From Lachnospiraceae bacterium YSB2008 (GTDB lineage: Bacteria > Bacillota > Clostridia > Lachnospirales > Lachnospiraceae): DNA of 64,000 bases. This document shows, piece by piece, positions 15,551 through 24,556 of this stretch. A model generated the notes under the pieces. The model had not been told where the DNA came from and made no database searches. It saw only the letters and a program-made list of their open reading frames with translations. A program made the translations under genes and the position numbers. Positions within the stretch are counted from its first letter, which is position 1, and every line of letters begins with the position of its first letter. The DNA lies in NCBI GenBank assembly GCA_000687655.1, contig JHWR01000013.1:32195-96194 (forward strand), given 5' to 3'.

Positions 15551-17368
15551 ATGTGTGGTATTATTGGTTTTACGGGAAATGAACCTGTAAAGGATATTCT
15601 TATTGATGGACTTGCGCAGCTTGAGTACAGAGGCTATGACAGCGCAGGTATAGCGATGATGGACAAGAAGGACGGTATCGTCCTTATGAAGAAGACCGGT
15701 AAAGTAGCTGAGCTTAAAGAAGCAGCAGGAGATCTTAAATGTGATGCGACCTGCGGTATAGGTCATACAAGATGGGCTACTCACGGTGGAGTAACAGATA
15801 CAAATGCTCATCCTCACCAGGTTGGCAAGGTTGTTATTATACATAACGGTATCATCGAGAATTATCGTGAACTCATATCAGAGTATGGTCTTAAGAACAG
15901 TCTTAAGTCTGAGACAGATACTGAAGTAGTCGCAGCACTTCTTGACAAATTCTATGAAGGAAATCCTAAGAAGACAATTAAAGAAGTAGTAAGCAAGCTT
16001 GCCGGCTCATTTGCTCTCTGCATTATGTTTGAGGATGTACCGGAGAAGATATATGCAATCAGAAATGTAAGTCCTATGGTTGCTGCAGAAAGTGAGCAGG
16101 GTTCGGTTATAGCATCAGACCTTACAGCGCTCATTCCATTTTCAAGAAGGTACTTTGTAGTTCCTGAGTATCATATCCTTACTATGTACAAGGATTCGAT
16201 AAAGGTTGAGGATCTCAAAGGCAATCGTGTTGAGCCTGAATTCCTGGAGGTTAACTGGGATATTAACTCAGCACAGAAGGGCGGATATCCATACTTTATG
16301 CTGAAGGAGATTCATGAACAGCCTGAAGCACTTGAGAGAACGGTTGCTCCGAGAGTAAAGGACGGTCTTCCTTATCTTCTTGATGACGGAATCGATGACG
16401 AGGTATTTAAGAATATAACAGGAATTACTGTAGTTGCCTGTGGAACGGCTATGCACGCAGGACTTGTAGGAAAGTACGCTATAGAGAGTAAGCTTCGCAT
16501 ACCTGTAAATGTAGAGATAGCTTCTGAATTCAGATACAAGGATCCGATAATAGATGAGAAGACACTGACTATCGTGCTTTCACAGTCAGGTGAGACCATA
16601 GATACACTTGAGGCTCTGAAGCTTGCAAAGAGGAAGGGTTCAAAGGTTCTCTCAATCGTAAATGTAAAGGGATCAACCATTGCCCGTGAGAGTGACTATG
16701 TTCTGTATACTCATGCAGGTCCTGAGATTGCGGTTGCAAGTACAAAAGCATATACGGTTCAGATTTCTGCAATGTATCTCCTGCTCTGCAAGATAGGTCT
16801 TGTTAAGGGAATCATGGCAGAGGATGAAGCTAAGGCATTCATAAGTAATCTTGAAGGTGCAGGCGAGATAATACAGCAGACTCTGGATATGGGAAATAAT
16901 ATCGAGAAGATTGCAAATCATATCAAGAATTCACCTGATCTCTTCTATATCGGACGTGGCATAGATTACACCATGAGTCTTGAAGCTTCACTCAAGCTTA
17001 AGGAAATTTCATATATTCACGCTGAGGCTTATGCGGCAGGTGAGCTTAAACATGGTACTATAGCACTTATATCTGAAAATGTACCGGTCATTGCTATTGC
17101 AACCGAGAAGGATGTGTACGGCAAGGTCATTTCCAATGTTAAAGAGGTTAAGTCAAGAGGGGCTTATGTAATACTTGTAAGCACGGATGATCAGATTGAT
17201 GACAAATCCATCTGTGACAGACAGATAAGAATTCCTGAGACAGAGAAGTATTTCTCAGTATTTGCTACAGCGGTTGTTCTTCAGCTCATAGCTTATTACA
17301 CATCTGATGCCAAGGGACTTGATGTGGATAAGCCAAGAAATCTTGCAAAGTCTGTTACTGTTGAATAA
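15551..17368 (+). CDS. glmS: Glutamine--fructose-6-phosphate aminotransferase
   Basis: A 605-residue cytoplasmic enzyme that makes glucosamine-6-phosphate for peptidoglycan and other amino sugars. The N-terminal class II amidotransferase domain begins MCGIIGFTG, with Cys2 becoming the catalytic N-terminal nucleophile. HTRWATHG and the NGIIENY loop are present. Two SIS sugar-isomerase domains follow (about 285-420 and 455-595), including SQSGETIDT and the ending KPRNLAKSVTVE typical of the family. Translation starts at ATG 15551 after AAAAAGGAG. Expression is controlled by the ribozyme directly upstream. Confidence 0.97.
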   Translation: MCGIIGFTGNEPVKDILIDGLAQLEYRGYDSAGIAMMDKKDGIVLMKKTGKVAELKEAAGDLKCDATCGIGHTRWATHGGVTDTNAHPHQVGKVVIIHNGIIENYRELISEYGLKNSLKSETDTEVVAALLDKFYEGNPKKTIKEVVSKLAGSFALCIMFEDVPEKIYAIRNVSPMVAAESEQGSVIASDLTALIPFSRRYFVVPEYHILTMYKDSIKVEDLKGNRVEPEFLEVNWDINSAQKGGYPYFMLKEIHEQPEALERTVAPRVKDGLPYLLDDGIDDEVFKNITGITVVACGTAMHAGLVGKYAIESKLRIPVNVEIASEFRYKDPIIDEKTLTIVLSQSGETIDTLEALKLAKRKGSKVLSIVNVKGSTIARESDYVLYTHAGPEIAVASTKAYTVQISAMYLLLCKIGLVKGIMAEDEAKAFISNLEGAGEIIQQTLDMGNNIEKIANHIKNSPDLFYIGRGIDYTMSLEASLKLKEISYIHAEAYAAGELKHGTIALISENVPVIAIATEKDVYGKVISNVKEVKSRGAYVILVSTDDQIDDKSICDRQIRIPETEKYFSVFATAVVLQLIAYYTSDAKGLDVDKPRNLAKSVTVE

Positions 17369-17385
17369 GCACCGGGTTTGCATGC

Positions 17386-17414
17386 TTGACGTAACGAATA
17401 ATAAAAACTATAAT
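17386..17414 (+). promoter_or_regulatory. Strong promoter for tRNA-Ser
   Basis: TTGACG at 17386-17391 and a consensus TATAAT at 17409-17414 with a 17-bp spacer. The leader before the tRNA is about 30 nt and contains a hairpin at 17420-17445 (GTGGTTTCGGA/TCCGGAGCCAC). Confidence 0.8.
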
Positions 17415-17450
17415 ACACCGTGGTTTCGGATGAATCCGGAGCCACATTTT

Positions 17451-17536
17451 GGAGACGTATCGAAGTGGTCATAACGGGGCGCACTCGAAATGCGTTAGCC
17501 CTCCGGGGCACGAGGGTTCGAATCCCTCCGTCTCCG
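17451..17536 (+). tRNA. tRNA-Ser(CGA)
   Basis: Acceptor GGAGACG (17451-17457) pairs with CGTCTCC (17529-17535), with discriminator G at 17536. The anticodon stem CGCA/TGCG holds loop CTCGAAA with anticodon CGA, which reads UCG serine codons. A long class II variable arm (AGCCCTCCGGGGC) and a T arm GAGGGTTCGAATCCCTC complete the fold. CCA is not encoded. Length is 86 nt. Confidence 0.95.
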
Positions 17537-17544
17537 CTCACAGT

Positions 17545-17573
17545 AAAAGGATGCCGAAGTGCATCCTTTTTTT
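17545..17573 (+). terminator. Terminator of tRNA-Ser
   Basis: AAAAGGATGC (17545-17554) pairs with GCATCCTTTT (17561-17570) and is followed by more T. Confidence 0.85.
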
Positions 17574-17696
17574 GTCTTTGCATTTTTAGAAAAAAGTTTG
17601 CTAAAAACAGGTCTGTGAAGTAAAATGAATCTGTTAGCAGTTTATCCGTGATTATTGGGTAAAATCAATATATAGAAGAAACGAGGAGGGTTACAT

Positions 17697-18083
17697 ATGG
17701 CTTGTTTTCTGGTATCGGCTGCTGAAGCAGTAGTTACAGAAGTTGCAGTTAAGGCTGTAGAGAAGAAAGAACAGAAGGACGGTGTTTCGAAAGAAACTAC
17801 AGGACACATAACTTTTTCCAAAAAGCTTTCATGGCTCAGGAATATGCTTCTTGGTGGCTCGGCACTTCTTATGTTTGAACACATCTGGCATGGAGAGGTT
17901 GTTCCTTGGTTCCCATTCCTGACGGCGGCAGAGAATCCGGAGGATCTCCTGGAGATGTTCCATGAGATGGCAACGGTTGGTGTTACAATGGCACTTCTGG
18001 TTACAGCTGTATGGGCTGTCATAGTCACAGTTGTTTCCATTATTGAAAAAAGATCAGAAGCTGCGGCTCCGGCAGAAAAATAG
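17697..18083 (+). CDS. Small membrane protein of unknown function
   Basis: A 128-residue protein I do not recognise. An Ala/Val/Lys-rich N-terminal helix leads to a hydrophobic segment (about 50-62, NMLLGGSALLMF), an aromatic/acidic patch (HIWHGEVVPWFPF), and a second membrane helix (about 90-112). The tail is Ala/Pro-rich and charged. ATG 17697 follows GAGGAGGGTTACAT. The next small membrane gene begins 11 bp after its stop, so the two are probably one operon and may work together. No enzymatic motif is visible. Confidence 0.7.
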   Translation: MACFLVSAAEAVVTEVAVKAVEKKEQKDGVSKETTGHITFSKKLSWLRNMLLGGSALLMFEHIWHGEVVPWFPFLTAAENPEDLLEMFHEMATVGVTMALLVTAVWAVIVTVVSIIEKRSEAAAPAEK

Positions 18084-18094
18084 GAGGTGCGGTC

Positions 18095-18412
18095 ATGACT
18101 TTGATATGTTCTACTTTTGCGGCTATAGTTTGTACGATCATCTGGTATAAATCATTGCCTAAGAATGAACTCAGAATTGATATTCTCTGCTGGATGTACT
18201 GGGGTGCATCTATTATGTGGTTTGTTGATGCTATATTTGAGTATGTTGAGTTGAAAGATGCTTATTTCACACCTGCACCGGCTGATATGCTGAATGATTT
18301 CTTCCTTGGCATTTCGGTTGTGGCACTTGGGCTTATCATATGGCTCATAATACTTCTTATAAAGGATCCAAGAGGAGTGCTCAAAAAAGCGTTATTAAAA
18401 AAAGAACAGTAA
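18095..18412 (+). CDS. Small three-helix membrane protein of unknown function
   Basis: This encodes 105 residues with hydrophobic helices at about 3-17, 30-48 and 70-92, and a basic C terminus (KKALLKKEQ). The gene begins 11 bp after the preceding small membrane gene with an AGGAGG site overlapping that stop region, and is followed by a terminator. It has no recognised domain; its pairing with the upstream gene is the only functional hint. Confidence 0.7.
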   Translation: MTLICSTFAAIVCTIIWYKSLPKNELRIDILCWMYWGASIMWFVDAIFEYVELKDAYFTPAPADMLNDFFLGISVVALGLIIWLIILLIKDPRGVLKKALLKKEQ

Positions 18413-18423
18413 GAAAAATGCGG

Positions 18424-18453
18424 CGGCTCTGTTAATTAGGCAGAGCCGTTTTT
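18424..18453 (+). terminator. Terminator after the small membrane protein pair
   Basis: CGGCTCTG (18424-18431) pairs with CAGAGCCG (18441-18448), followed by TTTTT. Confidence 0.85.
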
Positions 18454-18489
18454 GAAAAAAGAAATTTGAAAAACAGAACGGGAGTAGAT

Positions 18490-19278
18490 ATGAATACAGA
18501 AATTAAAAACCTTCTCCAGGATGTAAAAGAAGGAAAAGTATCCGTAGATGACGCACTTCTCAGTCTCAAAGAAAAACCTTACGAGGACATTGGGTTTGCC
18601 AAAGTGGATCTCCATAGAAAGATAAGACAGGGGATGGCTGAGGTAATATATGGAGAAGGTAAAACTGTAAATCAGATAGTCCGTATAATGGGAACTATGC
18701 TCGAAAATGGACAGAGCCGTATTTTGGTAACACGTCTCAATGAAGATGCATCAAAGGAACTGTCTGAGAGACTTCCTGAAGTCTATAAGCCGGTCGGAGG
18801 CAACAGGGAAGCACTTATATACAGATATTTTCCGGATGCCAGGATGGGATTTGTGGGGGATGTTCCCAAAGCTGACGGTATAGGACGTATAGTGGTTGTA
18901 ACCGGTGGTACAAGCGATATTCCTGTAGCTGAAGAAGCTGCACTTACGGCGGAGCTGTACGGAAATGAAGTTATAAAGATATTTGATGTCGGAGTTGCCG
19001 GAATTCACAGACTTCTTGCACATAAGGAAGAGATAATGAGTGCAACAGTCATCATTGCCATTGCTGGCATGGAAGGCGCTCTTGCAAGTGTTGTAGGTGG
19101 ACTTGCTGACTGCCCTGTCATAGCAGTTCCGACAAGTGTAGGCTACGGAGCTTCTTTCGATGGACTTTCAGCTCTGCTTTCTATGCTGAATTCATGTGCA
19201 AGCGGAGTTTCCGTGGTTAATATTGATAACGGATTCGGCGCAGGATATCTGGCAAGTATGATCAATCATGTGCAATAG
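18490..19278 (+). CDS. larB: Nickel-pincer cofactor synthesis protein LarB
   Basis: This encodes about 262 residues. LarB carboxylates nicotinic acid adenine dinucleotide to start synthesis of the nickel pincer nucleotide used by lactate racemase and its relatives. The C-terminal two thirds is a PurE-like (AIRC) domain with VVVTGGTSDIPVAEEA, IAGMEGALASVVGGL and PTSVGYGASFDG. I chose ATG 18490, preceded by GGGAGTAGAT, over a start 24 bp upstream. larC follows after 47 bp. The sulfur-transfer gene larE and a racemase larA are not in the window. Confidence 0.92.
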   Translation: MNTEIKNLLQDVKEGKVSVDDALLSLKEKPYEDIGFAKVDLHRKIRQGMAEVIYGEGKTVNQIVRIMGTMLENGQSRILVTRLNEDASKELSERLPEVYKPVGGNREALIYRYFPDARMGFVGDVPKADGIGRIVVVTGGTSDIPVAEEAALTAELYGNEVIKIFDVGVAGIHRLLAHKEEIMSATVIIAIAGMEGALASVVGGLADCPVIAVPTSVGYGASFDGLSALLSMLNSCASGVSVVNIDNGFGAGYLASMINHVQ

Positions 19279-19325
19279 TATCATAACCTGTTTTTGACTC
19301 TTGCATCATTAATATGGAGGCGTAT

Positions 19326-20588
19326 ATGAAAACACTGTATTTGGATTGTGGTATGGGTGCTGCGGGGGATATGCTTACAGCGGCACTGCTTGAGCTTATT
19401 CCTGATCAGGATGCATTTATCGCTAAACTGAATTCACTCGGGATACCGGGTGTTGAATATAAGAAAGATGTATCGGAAAAATGTGGCGTTGTCGGAACAC
19501 GTGTGACGGTAACTGTTGACGGGATTGAGGAATCATCTGAGATGTTCAATCATCATGACCACGATCACGACCACCATCATGACCATGAGCATCACGACCA
19601 CGAGCATGTCCATGAACATGAACACACTCATCATCATGGAACTATGCATGAAATAGAACACCTGGTGCGTGATCACATGAATGTTCCTGTAAACGTGGCA
19701 GATAATATACTTGCTGTATATGACATCATCGCAAAAGCAGAGAGCGAGGTTCATGGAGTTCCTGTGACAGACATACATTTCCACGAGGTAGGAACGAAGG
19801 ATGCGCTGGCAGATGTATCAGCGGTATGCCTCCTTATGGATGAAATAGCTCCGGATGAGGTCGTAGTGTCTCCTGTACATGTCGGATGCGGAAAGGTGCA
19901 ATGCGCTCATGGAATACTTCCTGTTCCTGCACCTGCAACTGCCAATATCCTGAAGGGTGTTCCTATATATGGCGGAAAGGTCGAGGGTGAGCTGTGTACG
20001 CCTACAGGTGCGGCACTTCTCAAATTCTTTGCCACACGGTTTGGAAACATGCCTGTCATGACTGTATCAGGTATAGGCTATGGTATGGGAAAGAGAGACT
20101 TTCCTGTAGCTAACACGGTAAGGGCACTTCTCGGAGAAAATGAGTACGCATCCACTGCTGAAACGGATGAGATTATAGAACTTTCATGTAATGTTGACGA
20201 TATGACCGGAGAGGATATCGGGTTTGCAATCGATATGCTTCTTGAAGATGGAGCAAGGGAAGCCTTTACCGTTCCGGTATATATGAAGAAGGGGCGTCCG
20301 GGTGTTCTTATAAAAGTTCTTTGTCTTGCAGAGGACGAGGACAGGATGGTGCGTCTTTTGTTTAAACACACCTCAACAATCGGTATCAGAAAAACAGTTG
20401 CTTCCAGGTATGTGCTCAGCAGAAATCAGGAAATCTTCAATACTGAGCTGGGAAGCGTACGAATTAAAACATCTGAGGGATACGGCGTTACAAGGACAAA
20501 ATATGAATCAGATGACATATGCCGTATAGCAAGGGAACAGGACATGAGTCCGGCAGAAGTGAGAGCAGTTCTGGATACCCTGCAGTAA
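19326..20588 (+). CDS. larC: Nickel insertion protein LarC
   Basis: This encodes about 420 residues in one continuous frame. LarC inserts nickel into the pincer nucleotide in a CTP-dependent step. The N terminus KTLYLDCGMGAAGDM is family-typical. A histidine-rich segment with 18 His in 29 residues (about 76-104), a likely nickel store, precedes HEVGTKDALADV. The C-terminal part carries VDDMTGEDIGFAIDML. In some lactobacilli the two halves are joined by frameshifting; here no shift is needed. ATG 19326 has GGAGGCGTAT; an in-frame ATG 12 bp upstream is inside the ribosome site. Confidence 0.93.
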   Translation: MKTLYLDCGMGAAGDMLTAALLELIPDQDAFIAKLNSLGIPGVEYKKDVSEKCGVVGTRVTVTVDGIEESSEMFNHHDHDHDHHHDHEHHDHEHVHEHEHTHHHGTMHEIEHLVRDHMNVPVNVADNILAVYDIIAKAESEVHGVPVTDIHFHEVGTKDALADVSAVCLLMDEIAPDEVVVSPVHVGCGKVQCAHGILPVPAPATANILKGVPIYGGKVEGELCTPTGAALLKFFATRFGNMPVMTVSGIGYGMGKRDFPVANTVRALLGENEYASTAETDEIIELSCNVDDMTGEDIGFAIDMLLEDGAREAFTVPVYMKKGRPGVLIKVLCLAEDEDRMVRLLFKHTSTIGIRKTVASRYVLSRNQEIFNTELGSVRIKTSEGYGVTRTKYESDDICRIAREQDMSPAEVRAVLDTLQ

Positions 20589-20600
20589 GTGATATTTCGC

Positions 20601-20629
20601 TTGAAAATGAAACGTTCATGTAATAAAAT
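20601..20629 (+). promoter_or_regulatory. Promoter for nfnA-nfnB
   Basis: TTGAAA at 20601-20606, a 17-bp spacer, and TAAAAT at 20624-20629, located in the gap after larC and about 60 bp before the nfnA start. Confidence 0.55.
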
Positions 20630-20691
20630 TATAAGCTGAACGCGTGTATAGTTTTACTGAAAATATCGGTACTGTATAGAAAGGATAAGCA

Positions 20692-21534
20692 ATGTATAAG
20701 ATTGTAAAAAAGAAGGAACTTAACCCTACGGTTACCCTTATGACGATTGAGGCTCCACTGGTTGCCAGAAAGGCTGAACCCGGACAGTTCATAATCGTTC
20801 GTCCGTTTAGTGACAGTGAGAGAATTCCACTCACAATAGCAGGGTATGACAGAGAACAGGGAACTATAGATATAATCTTTCAGATAGTTGGTGGAACAAC
20901 ACAGAGTCTGAATACTCTTAATGAAGGAGATTTCGTTCAGGATTTTGTGGGCCCGCTCGGAAAGGCTACAGAGACCGAAGGATTAAAGAAGGTTGCAGTA
21001 GTCGGCGGTGGTGTTGGCTGTGCCATAGCTTATCCTGTTGCAAAGAAGCTTCATGAAGTAGGCGTTGAGGTTCACTCAATAGTCGGATTCAGAAGCGAAG
21101 ATCTGATAATACTTGAAGATGAGTTCAAGGCTTGCAGCGACAAGTATGTGCTCATGACAGATGATGGTTCCAAGGGAACCAAGGGTCTTGTTACAAATGC
21201 TCTTGAGGAGCTTATCAAGGCCGGCGAGGAATATGATGAAGTTATCACCATAGGACCGCTCATTATGATGAAGTTCGTTGTACAGCTTACAAAGAAGTAC
21301 GACGTTAAGACCATAGTCAGCATGAATCCTGTCATGGTTGACGGAACAGGAATGTGCGGTGGATGCAGACTTACCGTTGGTGGCAAGACTATGTTCGCAT
21401 GCGTAGACGGACCTGACTTCGATGGTTTCTTAGTTGATTTCGATGAGGCTATGGCAAGGTCTGCTACATACAGACCGTTCGAGCAGGAAAAGAGAGAGAA
21501 GAACTGCAGACTTATGAATCAGGAGGTAAAGTAA
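20692..21534 (+). CDS. nfnA: NADH-dependent ferredoxin:NADP oxidoreductase, FAD/[2Fe-2S] subunit (NfnA)
   Basis: This 280-residue PyrK/ferredoxin-reductase-like subunit has an FAD-binding barrel (RPFSDSERIPLTIAG), a nucleotide-binding fold (VAVVGGGVGCAIAYPVAKKL), and a C-terminal [2Fe-2S] ligand set MCGGC...C. Together with the next gene it forms the electron-bifurcating Nfn transhydrogenase, which couples NADH and reduced ferredoxin to NADPH formation in anaerobes. Its stop is one base from the nfnB ATG. A dihydroorotate dehydrogenase subunit (PyrK) is the nearest alternative, but the GltD-like partner argues for Nfn. Confidence 0.9.
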   Translation: MYKIVKKKELNPTVTLMTIEAPLVARKAEPGQFIIVRPFSDSERIPLTIAGYDREQGTIDIIFQIVGGTTQSLNTLNEGDFVQDFVGPLGKATETEGLKKVAVVGGGVGCAIAYPVAKKLHEVGVEVHSIVGFRSEDLIILEDEFKACSDKYVLMTDDGSKGTKGLVTNALEELIKAGEEYDEVITIGPLIMMKFVVQLTKKYDVKTIVSMNPVMVDGTGMCGGCRLTVGGKTMFACVDGPDFDGFLVDFDEAMARSATYRPFEQEKREKNCRLMNQEVK

Positions 21535-21535
21535 T

Positions 21536-22918
21536 ATGCCGAATATGAGAATGGACAAGAATCCTATGCCGGTGCAGGATCCTGATGTAAGAAATAAGAA
21601 CTTCTCGGAAGTTGCACTCGGATATACAGAGGAGCAGGCTATAGATGAGGCAGGTCGCTGCCTTAACTGTAAGAACAGACCTTGTGTCGGCGGCTGCCCA
21701 GTAAGTATAGATATTCCGGAATTCATCGCAAAGGTTGCAGCAGGTGAATTCGAGGAAGCATATAAGATAATAACAAAGAACAGCTCACTTCCTGCTGTCT
21801 GCGGACGTGTATGTCCACAGGAAACACAGTGTGAGTCAAAGTGTGTAAGAGGTATCAAGGGTGAGCCTGTTGCTATAGGACGTCTCGAGAGATTCGTGGC
21901 TGACTGGCATATGGCTAACGTTAAGGAAGATCCTGAGAAGCCAGCTTCAAACGGACATAAGGTTGCAGTTATAGGTTCAGGTCCTTCAGGACTTGCATGT
22001 GCGGGAGACCTTGCTAAGAAAGGCTATGATGTTACTATCTATGAAGCTCTTCACCTTGCAGGTGGTGTTCTGGTATATGGTATTCCTGAGTTCCGTCTTC
22101 CTAAGGCTATAGTTCAGAAGGAGATTGAAGGTCTTAAAGCCCTTGGCGTTAAGGTTGAGACCAATGTCGTTGTTGGTAAGACCATATCTATAGATGAGCT
22201 TAAGGAAGAGTTTGGATATGAAGCAGTATTCATAGGTTCAGGTGCAGGACTTCCTAGATTCATGAATATACCGGGTGAGAACCTCAACGGCGTTTATTCT
22301 GCAAATGAATTCCTCACACGAATCAACCTCATGAAGGCATATAATGATGAGTCAGAGACACCTATCATGCATCCTAAGAAGGCTGTAATAGTAGGTGGCG
22401 GAAATGTAGCAATGGATGCAGCAAGATGTGCAAAGCGTCTCGGTGCAGATGTTACGATAGTATATAGAAGAACCAAGGCTGAGCTTCCTGCAAGAGCAGA
22501 AGAAGTTGAGCATGCAGAGGAAGAAGGAATCAAATTCGCATTCCTTAACAACCCTGTTGAAGTTGTAGGAGAAAATGGCTGGGTTAAGTCAGTTAAATGT
22601 CAGGTTATGGAGCTTTCAGATCCTGATGAGTCAGGAAGAAGGAAGCCGGTTCCTGTAGAAGGAAAGTTCAATGATATTGAAGCTGACTGTATGATAATGT
22701 CCATAGGTACATCACCTAATCCTCTCATCAAGTCAACAACTGCAGGACTTGATACAGAGAAGTGGGGCGGAATCATTGCCGATGAATCCGGACTTACCTC
22801 AAGAGAGGGAGTTTATGCCGGTGGTGATGCAGTTACAGGAGCAGCAACCGTTATACTTGCGATGGGCGCAGGACGTGCAGCAGCCGCAGGTATTGATGAA
22901 TATATTTCTAATAAATAA
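21536..22918 (+). CDS. nfnB: NfnB, GltD-like flavoprotein subunit
   Basis: A 460-residue protein, often annotated gltA (small subunit of glutamate synthase). The N-terminal cysteine cluster CLNCKNRPCVGGCP, with VCGRVCPQETQCESKC further on, binds two [4Fe-4S] centres. An FAD site GSGPSGLACAGDLAKKG and an NADP site VGGGNVAMDAA follow, and the GGD near the C terminus (VYAGGDAVTGAAT) closes the flavin pocket. No large glutamate synthase subunit is nearby, and the immediate nfnA partner fits the Nfn complex. Cytoplasmic. Confidence 0.92.
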   Translation: MPNMRMDKNPMPVQDPDVRNKNFSEVALGYTEEQAIDEAGRCLNCKNRPCVGGCPVSIDIPEFIAKVAAGEFEEAYKIITKNSSLPAVCGRVCPQETQCESKCVRGIKGEPVAIGRLERFVADWHMANVKEDPEKPASNGHKVAVIGSGPSGLACAGDLAKKGYDVTIYEALHLAGGVLVYGIPEFRLPKAIVQKEIEGLKALGVKVETNVVVGKTISIDELKEEFGYEAVFIGSGAGLPRFMNIPGENLNGVYSANEFLTRINLMKAYNDESETPIMHPKKAVIVGGGNVAMDAARCAKRLGADVTIVYRRTKAELPARAEEVEHAEEEGIKFAFLNNPVEVVGENGWVKSVKCQVMELSDPDESGRRKPVPVEGKFNDIEADCMIMSIGTSPNPLIKSTTAGLDTEKWGGIIADESGLTSREGVYAGGDAVTGAATVILAMGAGRAAAAGIDEYISNK

Positions 22919-22972
22919 CTTGAATAAGGCGGTACATTTTAACTGTAAATGTAACGCACGGAAAGAAGTATA

Positions 22973-24553
22973 ATGTCTATAAAAGAAAAGAAGACCGCCG
23001 ACTCAGTAATGAAGTCGGCGGGCATTTTAGTTTTTACAACTCTTATATCGAGCCTTCTCGGCTATGCAAGAAATATCATCATTCCGGCTCTTTTTGGAAA
23101 GGGTATAGAGAGTGATGCTTATTTTGCTGCATTTACTATTCCTGATTATGTTTATACTCTGCTTGTAGGAGGGGCGCTCAGCGCTGCATTTATACCTGTA
23201 TTCAGTAGTTATCTGGCTAAGAATGAGGATAAAGAAGGACATAGGATGGCAAGCACTATTATAACGCTTGTGTCCCTGATTGCAGCGGCTCTCTGTGCTG
23301 CAGGAATTATATTTACGCCTGAGCTTGTACGACTTCTTGTTAAGTTCGAGGAGGAGGCATTTGATCTTACTGTAATGCTTACCCGTATCATGTTTGGACA
23401 GTGCTTCTTTATGTGCCTTACCGGTCTTTCTCAGGGTATACTCCAGTCATACAAGAGATTCACTCCACCGGCCATAGGTGGAATATGCTATAACCTCTGC
23501 ATTATCTTCGGAGGTGTTCTGATATCACAGGTTCTGGGGCTTGGAATAGCCGGATTCTCACTGGCAGTAGTTCTCGGTGCGGTTGTAAATCTTTTTATTC
23601 AGGTTCCGTTTGTTATCAGGCAGGGATTCAAATTCAAACCTGTTCTGGACATGAAGCATGAGGGTGTAAAGAAATTTTTCCGACTCCTGGTTCCGGTTCT
23701 CATCGGTCAGTCGGTTATGGAGATAAATCTTATAGTAAATCAGCGTTTTGCTTCCGGACTTGAGGAAGGAACCGTAACTCTTATGAAGCAGGCGCAGACA
23801 GTTATCCAGCTTCCGATAAGAATATTTGCTATGCAGATTGCTCTTTCAGTATTTCCGACTCTTACAGGGTTTTTTGCAAATGAAAAGAAAAAAGAGTTTG
23901 TCGATACATTTTCAGGTTGTCTGAGAACAGTGCTCTTTATCATAATTCCTATTGCGGCAGGTATGATATCACTTCGTGTTCCGCTTATAAGAGTTATGTA
24001 TAAGACCGGAAAGTTTGGTGAAGAGGATGTGCAGGCGCTGGCATATCTCCTTATGATCTACACTATAGGAATCACGGCATATTCTGTCCGTGAGGTAATG
24101 ATCAGAGGTTTCTATGCAACAAAGAATACTGACACGCCTGTTGCCATTAATATATTTATTATGCTTCTGAATTCACTGCTTTCGTTCCTGCTTGTTAAAC
24201 CACTGGGAGTTACCGGGCTTGCACTGGCTTACGTTATAGCCGGCTTCACGAGTATGACGCTGCTTACAGTTTTCTTCAGAAGAAGCGTGGGAAGCATACA
24301 GGGAAGGAGAATACTTCAGTCTCTTTTCAAGACAGGAATATCAGCGGCGGTAATGTCCCTGGTGCTTATGGCGTTGACACCGCTCTTTGAAGGTATATTC
24401 AGAGATGGAAGTAAGGTTGCTCAGCTCATAGAGCTTATGATTCTCTTTATTGCCGGTGTTTCAGTTTATTTTGTTATGGCGTATCTTCTGAAGACGCCTG
24501 AACTTACGGATTTCGTTGCATTTATTAAAAAGAAATTCTTAAAAAGGAGTTAG
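22973..24553 (+). CDS. murJ: Lipid II flippase MurJ (MVF family)
   Basis: A 526-residue integral membrane protein with about 14 hydrophobic helices and a basic C terminus. It starts KTADSVMKSAGILVFTTLIS and contains the family stretch ALFGKGIESDAYFAAF and the periplasmic-side LLVGGALSAAFIPVF. MurJ moves undecaprenyl-linked peptidoglycan precursor across the membrane. It lies 54 bp after nfnB and 3 bp before a DUF815 ATPase gene, with which it is probably co-transcribed. Assignment within the MOP exporter superfamily is by these N-terminal motifs. Confidence 0.92.
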   Translation: MSIKEKKTADSVMKSAGILVFTTLISSLLGYARNIIIPALFGKGIESDAYFAAFTIPDYVYTLLVGGALSAAFIPVFSSYLAKNEDKEGHRMASTIITLVSLIAAALCAAGIIFTPELVRLLVKFEEEAFDLTVMLTRIMFGQCFFMCLTGLSQGILQSYKRFTPPAIGGICYNLCIIFGGVLISQVLGLGIAGFSLAVVLGAVVNLFIQVPFVIRQGFKFKPVLDMKHEGVKKFFRLLVPVLIGQSVMEINLIVNQRFASGLEEGTVTLMKQAQTVIQLPIRIFAMQIALSVFPTLTGFFANEKKKEFVDTFSGCLRTVLFIIIPIAAGMISLRVPLIRVMYKTGKFGEEDVQALAYLLMIYTIGITAYSVREVMIRGFYATKNTDTPVAINIFIMLLNSLLSFLLVKPLGVTGLALAYVIAGFTSMTLLTVFFRRSVGSIQGRRILQSLFKTGISAAVMSLVLMALTPLFEGIFRDGSKVAQLIELMILFIAGVSVYFVMAYLLKTPELTDFVAFIKKKFLKRS

Positions 24554-24556
24554 GAA

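Noticed and set aside
17420..17445. Hairpin before tRNA-Ser as a T-box or attenuator
   Set aside because: It has no T-box sequence and no antiterminator; it lies in the tRNA leader and may only be a processing signal.
19326..20588. Programmed frameshift in larC, as in lactobacilli
   Set aside because: The reading frame is continuous through both halves.
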